A DNA stretch of 64,000 bases from an uncultured Prevotella sp. (GCA_946415755.1 CAMKTS010000019.1:1-64000), one strand, 5' to 3'; shown: positions 8,347 to 17,726, counted from the first letter of the stretch. The notes: generated from the letters alone by a model not told the origin. Translations and numbers: made by a program.

Positions 8347-8365
8347 AAGATGTTAAATTTAGATG

Positions 8366-8373
8366 CAAAATTA
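8366..8373 (-). promoter_or_regulatory. prmA promoter -7 box
   Basis: TAATTTTG read on the minus strand, 19 bases before the prmA ATG, fits the TAnnTTTG consensus. Confidence 0.55.
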
Positions 8374-8376
8374 CAA

Positions 8377-8421
8377 AAAATAGGGAAAAACCTATCGTCT
8401 ATTAGGGTTTTTCCTTATTTT
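8377..8421. promoter_or_regulatory. Long inverted repeat between divergent promoters
   Basis: GGAAAAACC (8384-8392) pairs with GGTTTTTCC (8406-8414), and the A-rich and T-rich flanks extend the pairing to about 15 bp around a 13-base loop. It lies between the prmA -7 box and the plus-strand -7 boxes. It could be a shared operator or a bidirectional terminator. Confidence 0.4.
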
Positions 8422-8446
8422 TGCATAAAATTTAGTAGTATTTTTG
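8416..8446 (+). promoter_or_regulatory. Tandem -7 boxes for the 8475 gene
   Basis: TATTTTTG occurs at 8416-8423 and again at 8439-8446. Both fit TAnnTTTG. The second is the better placed, giving a leader of about 20 bases with AAAGGAGAA before the ATG. Confidence 0.5.
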
Positions 8447-8474
8447 CACCGTGAACCAATAAAACAAAGGAGAA

Positions 8475-9350
8475 ATGACAATGAAAAAGTTGATGATGGC
8501 ACTGCTGATGCTCGGAATGATGCCCACCATGATGCTGGCTCAAGACGACGACATGTATTTTGTTCCTACCAAGGAAAAGGTGGCAGAGGAAGCCAAAAGC
8601 TATGGCATGCCCTCGAATACCTATTATTCAGGAAGCAACCGTTCGATAGACGAGTACAACCGTCGTGGATGGTCGGCAGTAACACCTGTCGACTCTATGG
8701 GTAACGATGTGATTGACTTCTCGGCAGTACGGGGTGTCTATCCGGATTCTGTTGAGCAGTATCAGGAAATCGCTGCCGATAACTACCGCTATACGAAGCG
8801 TATGAGCCGTTTTGACGACTATTCACCCAGTGCGGCCTATTGGGACGGATATCGTGACGGGCAATGGTCGTCGCCCTGGTACAGCAGCTACTACAGCTGG
8901 TATGATCCGTGGTACTGGAACGACCCGTGGTACTATGGTTATTACGGATATTATGGCTACTACCGTCCGTGGTATTATAGCGGCTACTATCGTCCCTATT
9001 ACTGGGGAGGCTACTATACACCGCGCTATTACCACACCCATCATCATCGTCCAGGTGGTGGCTCGTATGGACGCACGAGGACGGTGCCCAACCGCAACGT
9101 AGGAGGCAACAGGGTATATCATAACGGTACCAGCACGCGCTATCCGGGAGGCACCTTCGGAGGTTCTAGTGTCAGTCGCTCTGGTAGCAGCACTCGCAGC
9201 AGCAGTAGTAGTGCCGGGAGCAGAGGCTTCGGCGGCTCTACACCTACCCGCAGTAGTGGAGGAGGTTTCGGAGGCGGATCGCGCAGCGGTGGCGGTAACT
9301 TCGGAGGAGCACGCAGCGGCGGCAGTGGCGGATTTGGAACGCGCCGTTGA
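8475..9350 (+). CDS. Secreted Tyr/Gly/Ser-rich low-complexity protein
   Basis: The product has 291 residues. A signal peptide (cut near MLAQ, residue 22) is followed by an ordinary segment (about 25-115). Then comes a Tyr/Trp-rich run (about 118-185, repeated YYGYY, PWYY and YYRP units) and a Gly/Ser/Arg-rich tail with GGFGGG-type repeats. I do not recognise a domain. The composition resembles glycine-tyrosine-rich structural or adhesive proteins and some Bacteroidetes cell-surface proteins. AAAGGAG lies 6 bases before ATG 8475. An OmpP1/FadL-type barrel gene follows, and the pair may be cotranscribed. Confidence 0.65.
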   Translation: MTMKKLMMALLMLGMMPTMMLAQDDDMYFVPTKEKVAEEAKSYGMPSNTYYSGSNRSIDEYNRRGWSAVTPVDSMGNDVIDFSAVRGVYPDSVEQYQEIAADNYRYTKRMSRFDDYSPSAAYWDGYRDGQWSSPWYSSYYSWYDPWYWNDPWYYGYYGYYGYYRPWYYSGYYRPYYWGGYYTPRYYHTHHHRPGGGSYGRTRTVPNRNVGGNRVYHNGTSTRYPGGTFGGSSVSRSGSSTRSSSSSAGSRGFGGSTPTRSSGGGFGGGSRSGGGNFGGARSGGSGGFGTRR

Positions 9351-9401
9351 GAAAAGACGTTTTTGGGAAATAATAGAATAATGTAGTAAGAACAAGGTAA
9401 A

Positions 9402-11045
9402 ATGAAGATAACTATGCTGAAGAAAATGAGTATGATGGCTGCCATGATGATGGTTGCAATGACCTCGGTAGCCCAGGAAACCTATGAGAATGCAAAGATT
9501 GTGGCCGAAGACCTTAATGGTACGGCTCGCTATGTGGGAATGGGAGGTGCGATGGAAGCACTTGGTGCAGACATCTCGACCATCTCGACCAATCCCGCAG
9601 GAATCGGACTATTCCGCAGGTCTAATGCTGAAGTATCGTTCGGCATCGTGTCGCAGAGCGGTGTCAACAGTGCCGTAGGCGGTGACAAGACGAATGTCAG
9701 TTTCGACCAGGCGGGCTTCGTCTATTCTGCCCGTATGGGTAAGACCTCGTTCCTGAACGTGGCATTCAACTATCACAAGAGCCGTAACTTCAACATGATC
9801 CTCTCGGCCAGTGACGTACTGGATAATGCCTCGCTGAACAAGCTGACATACGCCAAGGCATTGGTGTCTGGCCGCATGTTAGCAGCCAATCAGGGAAGTC
9901 TGCTCTATGGACAGCAGCCAGGAACCCCCATTACCGACTCCGATGGCAACATCAACTATGTGCCCAACTACAATTCGCCGTATATCAGCTGTAATCAGCT
10001 GGACAACATCTATACTCCGCTGATCTATGACGGAATGTGGGCATACATACCTGCTTCTGGATACCAGTTCAACAGGGCTCACAAGGGATATGTCGGAGAG
10101 TATGACTTCAACATCAGCGGCAATATCAACAACCGTGTCTATCTGGGACTCACCGTGGGCATCCACGACGTTCATTACAAGCACTACAGTGAATATGTGG
10201 ACAAGGCACTCGATGCCACCTTCACAGACATCACTACTGCAGACAGCAGGGAGATTACCGGCACGGGATATGATGTGAAGGTGGGAGCCATCATCCGTCC
10301 TATCGAGTCATCGCCGTTTCGTATAGGCCTGTCGGTGACGTCGCCAACGTTCTATACGCTGACAACAAGCAACTACACCTACGTCACTGACGGTTACAAT
10401 ACGGCATCGAGCAGCAACACAGCCGACGGAAGGGCCCGGATGAGCTATAAGTTCAAACTCTTTACACCCTGGAAATTCGGACTCAGTGCAGGCTATACCA
10501 TCGGTAACAACGTTGCCTTGGGGGTGAGCTATGAGTTTACTGACTATAGCAGCATGGATACGCGCTATATTGGTGACAGCTACTATGACTCATGGAGTGA
10601 CAGCTACTACGATCGCTCGGCCAGTGATAAGGTGATGAACGACCATACAGACAGGACACTGCGCAGCGTGCATACCCTGAAACTGGGCGCAGAGATCAAG
10701 CCTGTCAAGAACCTGGCAGTCCGTGTGGGCTACAACTATGTCAGTCCCATGTACAGAAGTGAGGGATTCAAGGACGGCACACTCGACTCTGATGCCTCCT
10801 ATATCAGCTCGGCAGCCGACTATACCAACTGGAAGGATACCCACCGCGTCACGTGCGGTCTGGGCTATACCATCAACAAGTTCAATATCTCACTGGCCTA
10901 TCAGTACAGCACGACGAAGGGTGAGTTCCATCCGTTTATGAACTATGTGGATGACTATTCATTTGCTGATGATAATGTTGCTAGAACGCAAACGGTTAAG
11001 AATAACCGCCATCAGTTGCTGATGACGCTGGGATATACCTTCTAA
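9402..11045 (+). CDS. OmpP1/FadL/TodX-family outer-membrane protein
   Basis: The 547-residue beta-barrel protein has a signal peptide ending near TSVAQ. The mature N-terminus (ENAKIVAEDLNGTARYVGMG, then STISTNPAGIGLFRRS) is the hatch-like start typical of the FadL/OmpP1 family. The rest is alternating strands with aromatic residues and ends with the barrel signature LLMTLGYTF. Such proteins carry hydrophobic molecules across the outer membrane; Bacteroidetes members are often labelled hemin receptors without proof. It converges with the LolE-like gene, leaving only 2 bases between the stops. ATG 9414 is an alternative start. Confidence 0.8.
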   Translation: MKITMLKKMSMMAAMMMVAMTSVAQETYENAKIVAEDLNGTARYVGMGGAMEALGADISTISTNPAGIGLFRRSNAEVSFGIVSQSGVNSAVGGDKTNVSFDQAGFVYSARMGKTSFLNVAFNYHKSRNFNMILSASDVLDNASLNKLTYAKALVSGRMLAANQGSLLYGQQPGTPITDSDGNINYVPNYNSPYISCNQLDNIYTPLIYDGMWAYIPASGYQFNRAHKGYVGEYDFNISGNINNRVYLGLTVGIHDVHYKHYSEYVDKALDATFTDITTADSREITGTGYDVKVGAIIRPIESSPFRIGLSVTSPTFYTLTTSNYTYVTDGYNTASSSNTADGRARMSYKFKLFTPWKFGLSAGYTIGNNVALGVSYEFTDYSSMDTRYIGDSYYDSWSDSYYDRSASDKVMNDHTDRTLRSVHTLKLGAEIKPVKNLAVRVGYNYVSPMYRSEGFKDGTLDSDASYISSAADYTNWKDTHRVTCGLGYTINKFNISLAYQYSTTKGEFHPFMNYVDDYSFADDNVARTQTVKNNRHQLLMTLGYTF

Positions 11046-11047
11046 GG

Positions 11048-12292
11048 CTATTCGTAACGCATAGAGCGGGCGGGGTGAATATGTGCCACCAGCAGGCTGG
11101 GAGCCAGCAGTACCAAGACGGATACGGCCAGTGTTGCAACATTGAGAGCTGCAAAAGCCAGAAAATCCAACTCCATGGGTGCTGTCTCAACATAGTAGCT
11201 GGAAGGATCGAGGCGTATGAACCCCATCTGCTGTTGCAGTACGATGAGCGTCAGGGCCAGGATGTTGCCGACAAGCATGCCACGTAGGAGTATGAAGGTG
11301 GCAAACCACAGAAAGGTCTTTCGCACCGTGCTGTTGCGGGCACCAAGTGCCTTCATGGTGCCAATCATCTGAGTGCGCTCAAGAATGATGATAAGCATTC
11401 CGCTAATCATGGTGAATCCTGCTACGCAAACCATCAGCACCAGGATAATCCAAACGTTCACATCGAGCAGGGAGAGCCATGAGAAGATATTGGGGTGGGC
11501 TTCCTGAATGGTTTCCGACACCATCGTCTCATCATATTTGTCTGATTGCCGACCGATGAGGTCGGCAACTTCCTTTGCCGTCTCTTCTATCTGGTCGAAG
11601 TCTGTGACGCAGAGTTCTATGCCGCTACATTGGTCATCCGCCCATCCGTTGAGCTTTTGCGGGATGTCGTAGTTGGTGAAGCAGAGTGCCTCATCGAAAT
11701 GTACCATGTTGGTGTCGTAGATACCTTTGACGGTGAACCGCCGTACTCGTACGTCGTTGTTGCCGATAAAGTAGGCGGTGATGCGGTCGCCACATTTCAG
11801 TTGCAGCTGGTTAGCTGTCAGTCTTGATATGAGCAAGGGGTAGCCTTGCTCTTTTCCGAAGTTGGGCAAGCTCCCCTCAACGAGATGCTGCTGCAGAAAT
11901 GTCACGTCATAGTCTTTGCCTAACCCTTTGAACGCCAGCCCCAGGAAGTCAGAATCTGTCTTCAGGATACCCTGTACCATCGTGTAGTTAGCCTGATGGC
12001 TGATGCCTGGCAGCTTGTTCAGTGCTTGTTTCAAGGAATCGCTGGGGGCAATAGGAATGGGGAAGGTGGCCTGCGATGCCATGAAGTTTTCTATGCGTAT
12101 ATGGCTTCCGAATCCTACCACCTTGTCACGTATGGTATGCTTGAATCCTAATACCACCGCTACAGTGACTGTCATTACTGCCAATCCGATAGCCACACCT
12201 GCCGTTGCTATACGAATAGCAGGACGGCTCACCTCTTGCTGGTGTCCGTCCTCATGGTATATTCTTTTGGCTATGAAAAGGGGCAGGTTCAT
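11048..12292 (-). CDS. LolC/LolE-like ABC transporter permease
   Basis: The 414-residue protein has the FtsX/MacB-core layout. A first transmembrane helix (about 30-50, IATAGVAIGLAVMTVTVAVV) precedes a large periplasmic domain, and then come three helices near the C-terminus (from about residue 275, VWIILVLMVCVAGFTMISGM onward). This is the form of the lipoprotein-releasing permease that hands outer-membrane lipoproteins to LolA. No ATPase gene adjoins it, and the lolA-like gene is 8 kb away. The start overlaps the aminotransferase stop (ATGA), so the two are coupled. Confidence 0.82.
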   Translation of the reverse strand: MNLPLFIAKRIYHEDGHQQEVSRPAIRIATAGVAIGLAVMTVTVAVVLGFKHTIRDKVVGFGSHIRIENFMASQATFPIPIAPSDSLKQALNKLPGISHQANYTMVQGILKTDSDFLGLAFKGLGKDYDVTFLQQHLVEGSLPNFGKEQGYPLLISRLTANQLQLKCGDRITAYFIGNNDVRVRRFTVKGIYDTNMVHFDEALCFTNYDIPQKLNGWADDQCSGIELCVTDFDQIEETAKEVADLIGRQSDKYDETMVSETIQEAHPNIFSWLSLLDVNVWIILVLMVCVAGFTMISGMLIIILERTQMIGTMKALGARNSTVRKTFLWFATFILLRGMLVGNILALTLIVLQQQMGFIRLDPSSYYVETAPMELDFLAFAALNVATLAVSVLVLLAPSLLVAHIHPARSMRYE

Positions 12293-13491
12293 TCGTCCGT
12301 TCTTCCCGGATAAGCCTCTAATGCCTTGCGTAGTACAAAGAGGGCACGCTCAAGGTCTTTCTTCTTCAATACGTATGCAATACGAACCTGATTGACACCG
12401 GCACCAGGAGTGGTGTAGAATCCTGCTGCTGGAGCCATCATCACCGTCTCGCCCTCGTAGTCGAAGTCTGCCAGGCACCAGCGGCAGAACTTCTCGGCAT
12501 CATCGACGGGCAATTTGGCCACCGTATAGAATGCTCCCATGGGAATAGGTGAGTAGACACCGGGAATGCGGTTCAGGCCGTCGATCAGGCACTTGCGTCG
12601 CTCTACATATTCATCGTACACGTCGCGCAGGTATTCCTCGGGAGTATCCAACGATGCCTCTGCAACAATCTGTCCGATGAGTGGAGGTGATAGCCTTGCC
12701 TGACAGAACTTCATCACGGCCTTGCGCACCTCGGCATTCTTGGTAATGAGGGCACCAATACGGATGCCGCATTCTGAATAGCGTTTACTGACAGAGTCGA
12801 TGAGGATGACATTCTGTTCGATACCCTCCAAGTGGCATGCTGAGATGTAGGGAGAACCGGTATAGATGTACTCGCGGTATACCTCATCGGAGAAGAGGTA
12901 GAGATCATACTTTTTCACTAGGTCACGTATCTGGTTCATCTCCCTCCGCGTATAGAGGTAGCCGGTGGGATTGTTGGGATTGCAGATCATGATGGCTCTG
13001 GTACGGTCGTTGATGAGTTCTTCAAACTTCTCTACCTTTGGTAGCGAGAACCCCTCGTCAATGGTAGTGGCTATGGTGCGTATCTTGGCTCCTGCCGATA
13101 TGGCAAATGCCATGTAGTTGGCATAGGCAGGTTCTGGAACGATAATCTCATCACCAGGATTAAGGCAGGAGAGGAATGCAAAGAGCACGGCCTCGCTACC
13201 TCCGGAGGTGATGATGATGTCGTCGGCCGTTACGTTGATGTTGTATTTCGCGTAATAGCCGGTCAGCTTTTCGCGATAGCTCAGATATCCCTGTGAGGGA
13301 GAATACTCCAGAATGTTACGGTCTATTTGCTTTAATGCATCCAAGGCCACTTGTGGCGTTGGAAGGTCAGGTTGTCCGATATTCAGGTGGTAAACTTTAG
13401 TGCCCCGTTTCTTGGCTGCTGCAGCCAATGGTGCAAGTTTCCTGATGGGGGATTCGGGCATCTCCAGTCCTCGTACTGATATTTCTGGCAT
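12289..13491 (-). CDS. Class I/II pyridoxal-phosphate aminotransferase
   Basis: The 400-residue protein is a fold-type I aminotransferase of the aspartate/aromatic group. Visible marks are NIGQPDLPTPQVALDAL, GGSEAVLFAF, the NPNNPTG motif, FSDEVYREY, and the PLP lysine in LIDSVSKRYSECGIRIG. The C-terminal arginine region (VNQVRIAYVL) would bind the substrate carboxylate. The usual substrate in close Bacteroidales relatives is not something I can fix from sequence. A -7 box lies about 50 bases upstream, divergent from the mltF-like gene. Confidence 0.85.
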   Translation of the reverse strand: MPEISVRGLEMPESPIRKLAPLAAAAKKRGTKVYHLNIGQPDLPTPQVALDALKQIDRNILEYSPSQGYLSYREKLTGYYAKYNINVTADDIIITSGGSEAVLFAFLSCLNPGDEIIVPEPAYANYMAFAISAGAKIRTIATTIDEGFSLPKVEKFEELINDRTRAIMICNPNNPTGYLYTRREMNQIRDLVKKYDLYLFSDEVYREYIYTGSPYISACHLEGIEQNVILIDSVSKRYSECGIRIGALITKNAEVRKAVMKFCQARLSPPLIGQIVAEASLDTPEEYLRDVYDEYVERRKCLIDGLNRIPGVYSPIPMGAFYTVAKLPVDDAEKFCRWCLADFDYEGETVMMAPAAGFYTTPGAGVNQVRIAYVLKKKDLERALFVLRKALEAYPGRTDE

Positions 13492-13542
13492 TTTTTTTCT
13501 TTTTTTACGAACCTAATTGCAGGAAAAATTCTATTTTGGCTG

Positions 13543-13550
13543 CAAAGGTA
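13543..13550 (-). promoter_or_regulatory. Aminotransferase promoter -7 box
   Basis: TACCTTTG read on the minus strand, 51 bases before the ATG, fits the consensus and gives a leader of roughly 45 bases. Confidence 0.6.
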
Positions 13551-13612
13551 CAAAAAAATGCGGAATTTCCAATGATTAACGTCGATTTAATTGATATTTG
13601 CAAGAAAATGAT

Positions 13613-13620
13613 TACTTTTG
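13613..13620 (+). promoter_or_regulatory. mltF-like gene promoter -7 box
   Basis: TACTTTTG fits TAnnTTTG. Its position places transcription start near 13627, which excludes starts further upstream and supports GTG 13641. Confidence 0.6.
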
Positions 13621-13640
13621 CACGCAAATTGTGCATTGAA

Positions 13641-14777
13641 GTGAAACGAAACGGTATATATATCCTCTTGGGGACCGTTCTCCTGCTGGTGGCATGTATG
13701 CAGAAGAAGCAGGAAACGGTGATAGCCCCATGGGGTGAAATTACCGATACCATCCCTTCTGACGACAGTTTTGATCTGGATGACATTCAGCGGAATGGAG
13801 AACTGATTGCGCTGACGCTGACAGGTCCGGAAACCTATTACGACTATCATGGCAAACATCTTGGAGCACAATACCTGCTGGCTCAGCGATTTGCCGAAAA
13901 GCTGGGTGTCAGCTTACGGATGGAGGTGTGCCGCGATACAGCGGAAATGGTGAAACGACTGGAAGAAGGCGAGGCCGATCTCGTATGCTATCCGATGAAG
14001 AAGAAGGGAATAGGCTGGCTGGTGGGTGACGATAAGGATGACTTGGCCAGTGAATTGAAAGCCTGGTATCGTCCGTCGTTGCTGGATGAGGTGAAGAAGG
14101 AAGAAGACTTCCTGCTCTCCATGCACAGTATCAAACGACGTGTGTTCTCGCCGATGCTCAATCGCGCGGGGGGTGTTATCTCGCACTATGACGGTTTCTT
14201 CCAGCGATATGCTGCCACTATCCGATGGGACTGGCGATTGCTGGCAGCACAATGTTATCAGGAGTCAACATTTGACCCACAGGCCCGGTCGTGGGCCGGG
14301 GCTTGTGGATTGATGCAGATTATGCCTGCCACAGCCGACCATTTAGGGTTGCCACGAGGCAGTATCTATGATCCGGAACAGAACATATCTGCTGCCGTGA
14401 GGTATATTGCCGAACTGGAACGCTCGTTTAGCGATATACGTGAACGCTCGGAACGCATAAAGTTCGTACTGGCGGCCTATAATGGCGGCAGTTTCCATAT
14501 CCGTGATGCAATGGCATTGGCTGAGAAGAATGGGCGTAATGCTCGTATGTGGCGCGATGTAGAGCAGTTTGTGCTGGGGCTTGCACAACCGCAATACTAC
14601 AACGACCCCGTGGTGAAAAACGGCTATATGCGTGGTTCGGAAACGGTGGACTATGTGCGGAAGATTCATGAGCGCTGGAACGGTTATCGTGGGGTGAAGA
14701 CCATCCGTTCGGGTATGGCAACAGGAGGGACACCGCAGAAGGCAAAGCGTGAACGCAAGAAGAAGTATCAAATATAG
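13641..14777 (+). CDS. MltF-like membrane-bound lytic transglycosylase
   Basis: The protein (378 residues from GTG 13641) has lipobox LLVAC (Cys19). A substrate-binding-protein-like domain (about 40-180, GELIALTLTGPETYYDYHGK to EADLVCYPM) precedes a lytic transglycosylase domain. In the latter, QESTFDPQARSWAGACGLMQ carries the catalytic glutamate (first E) and the GLMQIMPATA motif. This is the MltF arrangement: a solute-binding domain controlling a murein-cleaving enzyme. The GTG start is chosen because the -7 box lies just upstream and it gives a clean lipoprotein signal. A longer open frame to 13536 would contain the promoter. Confidence 0.85.
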   Translation: MKRNGIYILLGTVLLLVACMQKKQETVIAPWGEITDTIPSDDSFDLDDIQRNGELIALTLTGPETYYDYHGKHLGAQYLLAQRFAEKLGVSLRMEVCRDTAEMVKRLEEGEADLVCYPMKKKGIGWLVGDDKDDLASELKAWYRPSLLDEVKKEEDFLLSMHSIKRRVFSPMLNRAGGVISHYDGFFQRYAATIRWDWRLLAAQCYQESTFDPQARSWAGACGLMQIMPATADHLGLPRGSIYDPEQNISAAVRYIAELERSFSDIRERSERIKFVLAAYNGGSFHIRDAMALAEKNGRNARMWRDVEQFVLGLAQPQYYNDPVVKNGYMRGSETVDYVRKIHERWNGYRGVKTIRSGMATGGTPQKAKRERKKKYQI

Positions 14778-14820
14778 TTGAGGCCTCTGCAGATGCCACT
14801 TTTATTCTGCTGGACGATAT

Positions 14821-14869
14821 TACCTACATTTGGGTAATTCATGCAAATTGCCATCATCATTTGTAGGTA
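14821..14869. promoter_or_regulatory. Spaced inverted repeat upstream of feoAB
   Basis: TACCTACA (14821-14828) and TGTAGGTA (14862-14869) are perfect complements 33 bases apart, upstream of the feoAB -7 box. It could be a metal-regulator operator or a weak terminator for the upstream gene. Confidence 0.3.
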
Positions 14870-14908
14870 TTTGTGGTGTCGGATGGTGGCAATGTAGAAA
14901 AAAAATGT

Positions 14909-14916
14909 TATCTTTG
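14909..14916 (+). promoter_or_regulatory. feoAB promoter -7 box
   Basis: TATCTTTG fits TAnnTTTG. The leader to ATG 14948 is about 25 bases and contains AGGAGCA as a ribosome-binding site. Confidence 0.6.
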
Positions 14917-14947
14917 CACGCTAAACATTATAGGAGCATTGAACAAT

Positions 14948-17200
14948 ATGAAACTTTCGGAACTGAAAACTGGTGAACAGGCAGAAATCATCAAGGTTAA
15001 GGGACATGGTGGCTTCCGTAAACGTATTGTGGAAATGGGCTTCATCAAAGGGCAGATGGTGGAGGTGCTGCTAAATGCACCCTTGCAAGACCCTGTGAAA
15101 TATAAGGTGATGGGCTATGAGGTCAGTCTTAGAAGACAGGAGGCTGAGATGATAGAAGTGGTCTCGGTTAAAGAAAAGACTGCCCCCAACACCGCAAAGT
15201 ACAAGGAAATCAGTGTGGCATTGGTGGGTAATCCCAACTGCGGCAAGACATCGCTGTTTAATTTTGCCTCTGGTTCTCACGAGCGTGTGGGCAATTACAG
15301 TGGTGTCACCGTTGATGCCAAAGAGGGGTATGCCGACTTTGAGGGCTATCGGCTGCGACTGGTAGACCTGCCCGGAACCTACTCGTTGTCAGCCTATTCG
15401 CCAGAAGAACTGTATGTTCGCAAACAGCTGGTAGAGAATACTCCCGATGTGATTATCAATGTCGTCGACTCCTCGAATCTGGAGCGTAACCTCTATCTTA
15501 CTACTCAGTTGATGGACATGCATCTGCGTGTGGTTTGCGCGCTGAATATGTTTGATGAATTGGAGCGAAGAGGCGATAGCCTGGATATTCAGAAGTTGAG
15601 TTCGCTGTTGGGTATGCCTATGGTTCCTACTTCATTCAAGACGGGTAAGGGACTCGAGGATTTGCTGCGCGAGGTAATTCATATCTTTGAGAGCTATGAG
15701 GGCCACGATGAGTATTACCGTCACCAGCACATCAACCACGGACATGAGATAGAGGATGGCATTGCCAATATGCAGAAATACTTGAAGGGCAACGATTTGT
15801 TGCGTCTGCACTATAGTACCCGTTGGCTGGCTATCAAGTTGCTGGAGGGTGACAAGGAAGCCTGGCAGGTGGTAGATGTACTACCTGAGGCCGGACAGAT
15901 TCGTGATGCCTGTGTGACGGCCGTTCGTCGCATCAAGGAAGAGACGGATGATGATTCCGAATCGGCCATCATGGATGCCAAGTACGGTTTTATCCGCGGT
16001 GCCTTGCAAGAGGCAGGTTATAAGATGGGGCACAAGAACGATACTTATCGTGTCACGCATCAGCTCGATGGGATTATTACCCATAAGTGGTTCGGATTCC
16101 CCATTTTCCTGTTGCTTCTGTTGCTGATGTTCGAGGTGACGTTTGCGCTTGGCCAGTATCCGATGGACTGGATAGAGGCCGGTGTTGAATGGTTGGGTAG
16201 TTTTATCGGCCGGAATATGCAGGAGGGACCATTGAAGGCTATGCTGATTGATGGTGTCATCGGGGGGGTGGGGTCTGTCATCGTCTTCCTGCCCCAGATT
16301 CTGATCCTCTATACGTTTATCTCTTTTATGGAGGACTCAGGCTATATGGCACGTGCTGCATTCATTATGGACAAGCTGATGCACGGTATGGGACTGCACG
16401 GAAAGTCGTTCATACCGCTGATTATGGGATTTGGCTGCAATGTACCTGCAGTGATGGCAACAAGAACGATTGAAAGCCGTCGCTCGCGTCTGATTACTAT
16501 GCTGGTGCTGCCTATGATGTCGTGTTCGGCGCGTTTGCCTATTTACATCATGATTACAGGAGCTTTCTTTGCCGTTCGTTATCAGAGTCTGGTGATGATT
16601 TCGCTGTATGTTTTAGGCATCATCCTTTCTGTTGTCATGGCAAGGATACTGAGTGTGTGGGTTATCAAGGGTGAGGATACGCCTTTTGTAATGGAGCTGC
16701 CGCCTTATCGTTTTCCTACTGCCAAGGCCGTGTTCCGTCATACCTGGGAGAAAGGCAAGCAGTATCTGAAGAAAATGGGAGGCATTATTCTCGTAGCATC
16801 CATCATTGTATGGGCACTCGGTTACTTCGGTACGATGGGGGTGGCCCCCTCGCTTGAGGATAGTTTCATCGGAATGCTTGGAAAGGCGATAGAACCAGTA
16901 TTTCTTGCCCAAGGTTTTGACTGGCGGCTTGATATCAGCTTGTTGGCAGGTATTGGAGCCAAGGAGATAGTGGCATCCACCATGGGGGTGCTTTATGCCG
17001 GTGACTACAATTTCTCGCAGCTAACGGCATTCTGCTTCCTGTTGTTTGTATTGATCTATTTCCCCTGTATTGCAACGATAGCAGCAATCAAGAGCGAGAG
17101 TGGCTCGTGGAAATGGGCTTTCTTTGCTGCTGTCTATACCACGGTACTTGCATGGATGGTGTCGGCAGTGGTTTACCAGATTGGTAGCCTGTTTATGTAG
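14948..17200 (+). CDS. feoB: FeoA-FeoB fusion ferrous iron transporter
   Basis: The protein (750 residues) takes up Fe(II) across the inner membrane. The FeoA SH3-like domain (about 1-75, MKLSELKTGE through GYEVSLRRQEAEMIEV) is fused to FeoB. The G domain has G1 GNPNCGKTS (about 94-102), the GNYSGVTVD switch, G3 DLPGTYSL and a KMDE-like NMFDE. Then come the helical insulator and about eight transmembrane helices with two Gate motifs (GYMARAAFIMD, GFGCNVPAVMATRTI). FeoA-FeoB fusion is common in Bacteroidetes. The true start is ATG 14948, not the open extension to 14873, because the -7 box lies between. Confidence 0.95.
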   Translation: MKLSELKTGEQAEIIKVKGHGGFRKRIVEMGFIKGQMVEVLLNAPLQDPVKYKVMGYEVSLRRQEAEMIEVVSVKEKTAPNTAKYKEISVALVGNPNCGKTSLFNFASGSHERVGNYSGVTVDAKEGYADFEGYRLRLVDLPGTYSLSAYSPEELYVRKQLVENTPDVIINVVDSSNLERNLYLTTQLMDMHLRVVCALNMFDELERRGDSLDIQKLSSLLGMPMVPTSFKTGKGLEDLLREVIHIFESYEGHDEYYRHQHINHGHEIEDGIANMQKYLKGNDLLRLHYSTRWLAIKLLEGDKEAWQVVDVLPEAGQIRDACVTAVRRIKEETDDDSESAIMDAKYGFIRGALQEAGYKMGHKNDTYRVTHQLDGIITHKWFGFPIFLLLLLLMFEVTFALGQYPMDWIEAGVEWLGSFIGRNMQEGPLKAMLIDGVIGGVGSVIVFLPQILILYTFISFMEDSGYMARAAFIMDKLMHGMGLHGKSFIPLIMGFGCNVPAVMATRTIESRRSRLITMLVLPMMSCSARLPIYIMITGAFFAVRYQSLVMISLYVLGIILSVVMARILSVWVIKGEDTPFVMELPPYRFPTAKAVFRHTWEKGKQYLKKMGGIILVASIIVWALGYFGTMGVAPSLEDSFIGMLGKAIEPVFLAQGFDWRLDISLLAGIGAKEIVASTMGVLYAGDYNFSQLTAFCFLLFVLIYFPCIATIAAIKSESGSWKWAFFAAVYTTVLAWMVSAVVYQIGSLFM

Positions 17201-17244
17201 ATGAAAATGCTGAGAGGTATTTTGGAAGTGCCTGGAAAGTGTAC

Positions 17245-17715
17245 TTACTCGTGGTGGTAAGGTTCTCCCTTGATGATGGTACAGGCACGATAGACCTGTT
17301 CAGTGAAGGTAAGGCGAATCATCTGGTGGGAGAAGGTCATTTTCGATAATGACAATTGTTCGTTGGCTCTGCTATATACGGCGGATGAGAATCCGTAGGG
17401 GCCTCCGATAATGAATACGAGACGGCGGGCGGTCTGCTGTTTCTGTTCCATCCAGCGTGCAAATTCTATACTTCGGTATTCCTTTCCATGCTCATCGAGT
17501 AACACGACGGTATCGGACGGCTGTAGCTGTTTCAGAATCAGCTCACCCTCTGCTTGCTTCTGCTGTTCTTCTGTGAGGTTCTTGGTGCTTTTCAGTTCGG
17601 GAATGGTCACTACGTCAAAGGGCATGTAGTGATTGATGCGCTCCATATAGTCGCTGATGCCAGCTATGAAGTGCTTGTTGACGGTCTTGCCAATCTGTAT
17701 CAGAATAGTTTTCAA
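17245..17715 (-). CDS. rlmH: 23S rRNA pseudouridine-1915 N3-methyltransferase RlmH
   Basis: RlmH is a small SPOUT methyltransferase that modifies pseudouridine 1915 of helix 69. The 156-residue protein matches the family in length and shows VVLLDEHGKEYRSIEFARWM, the SAM-loop FIIGGPYGFS, and the C-terminal FSHQMIRLTFTEQVYRA with EPYHHE. The start is a TTG at 17715 (KTILIQIGKT follows). The longer open frame upstream would run into the DUF4491 gene. It is the last of five minus-strand genes. Confidence 0.9.
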   Translation of the reverse strand: MKTILIQIGKTVNKHFIAGISDYMERINHYMPFDVVTIPELKSTKNLTEEQQKQAEGELILKQLQPSDTVVLLDEHGKEYRSIEFARWMEQKQQTARRLVFIIGGPYGFSSAVYSRANEQLSLSKMTFSHQMIRLTFTEQVYRACTIIKGEPYHHE

Positions 17716-17726
17716 TCTTACTCTTA

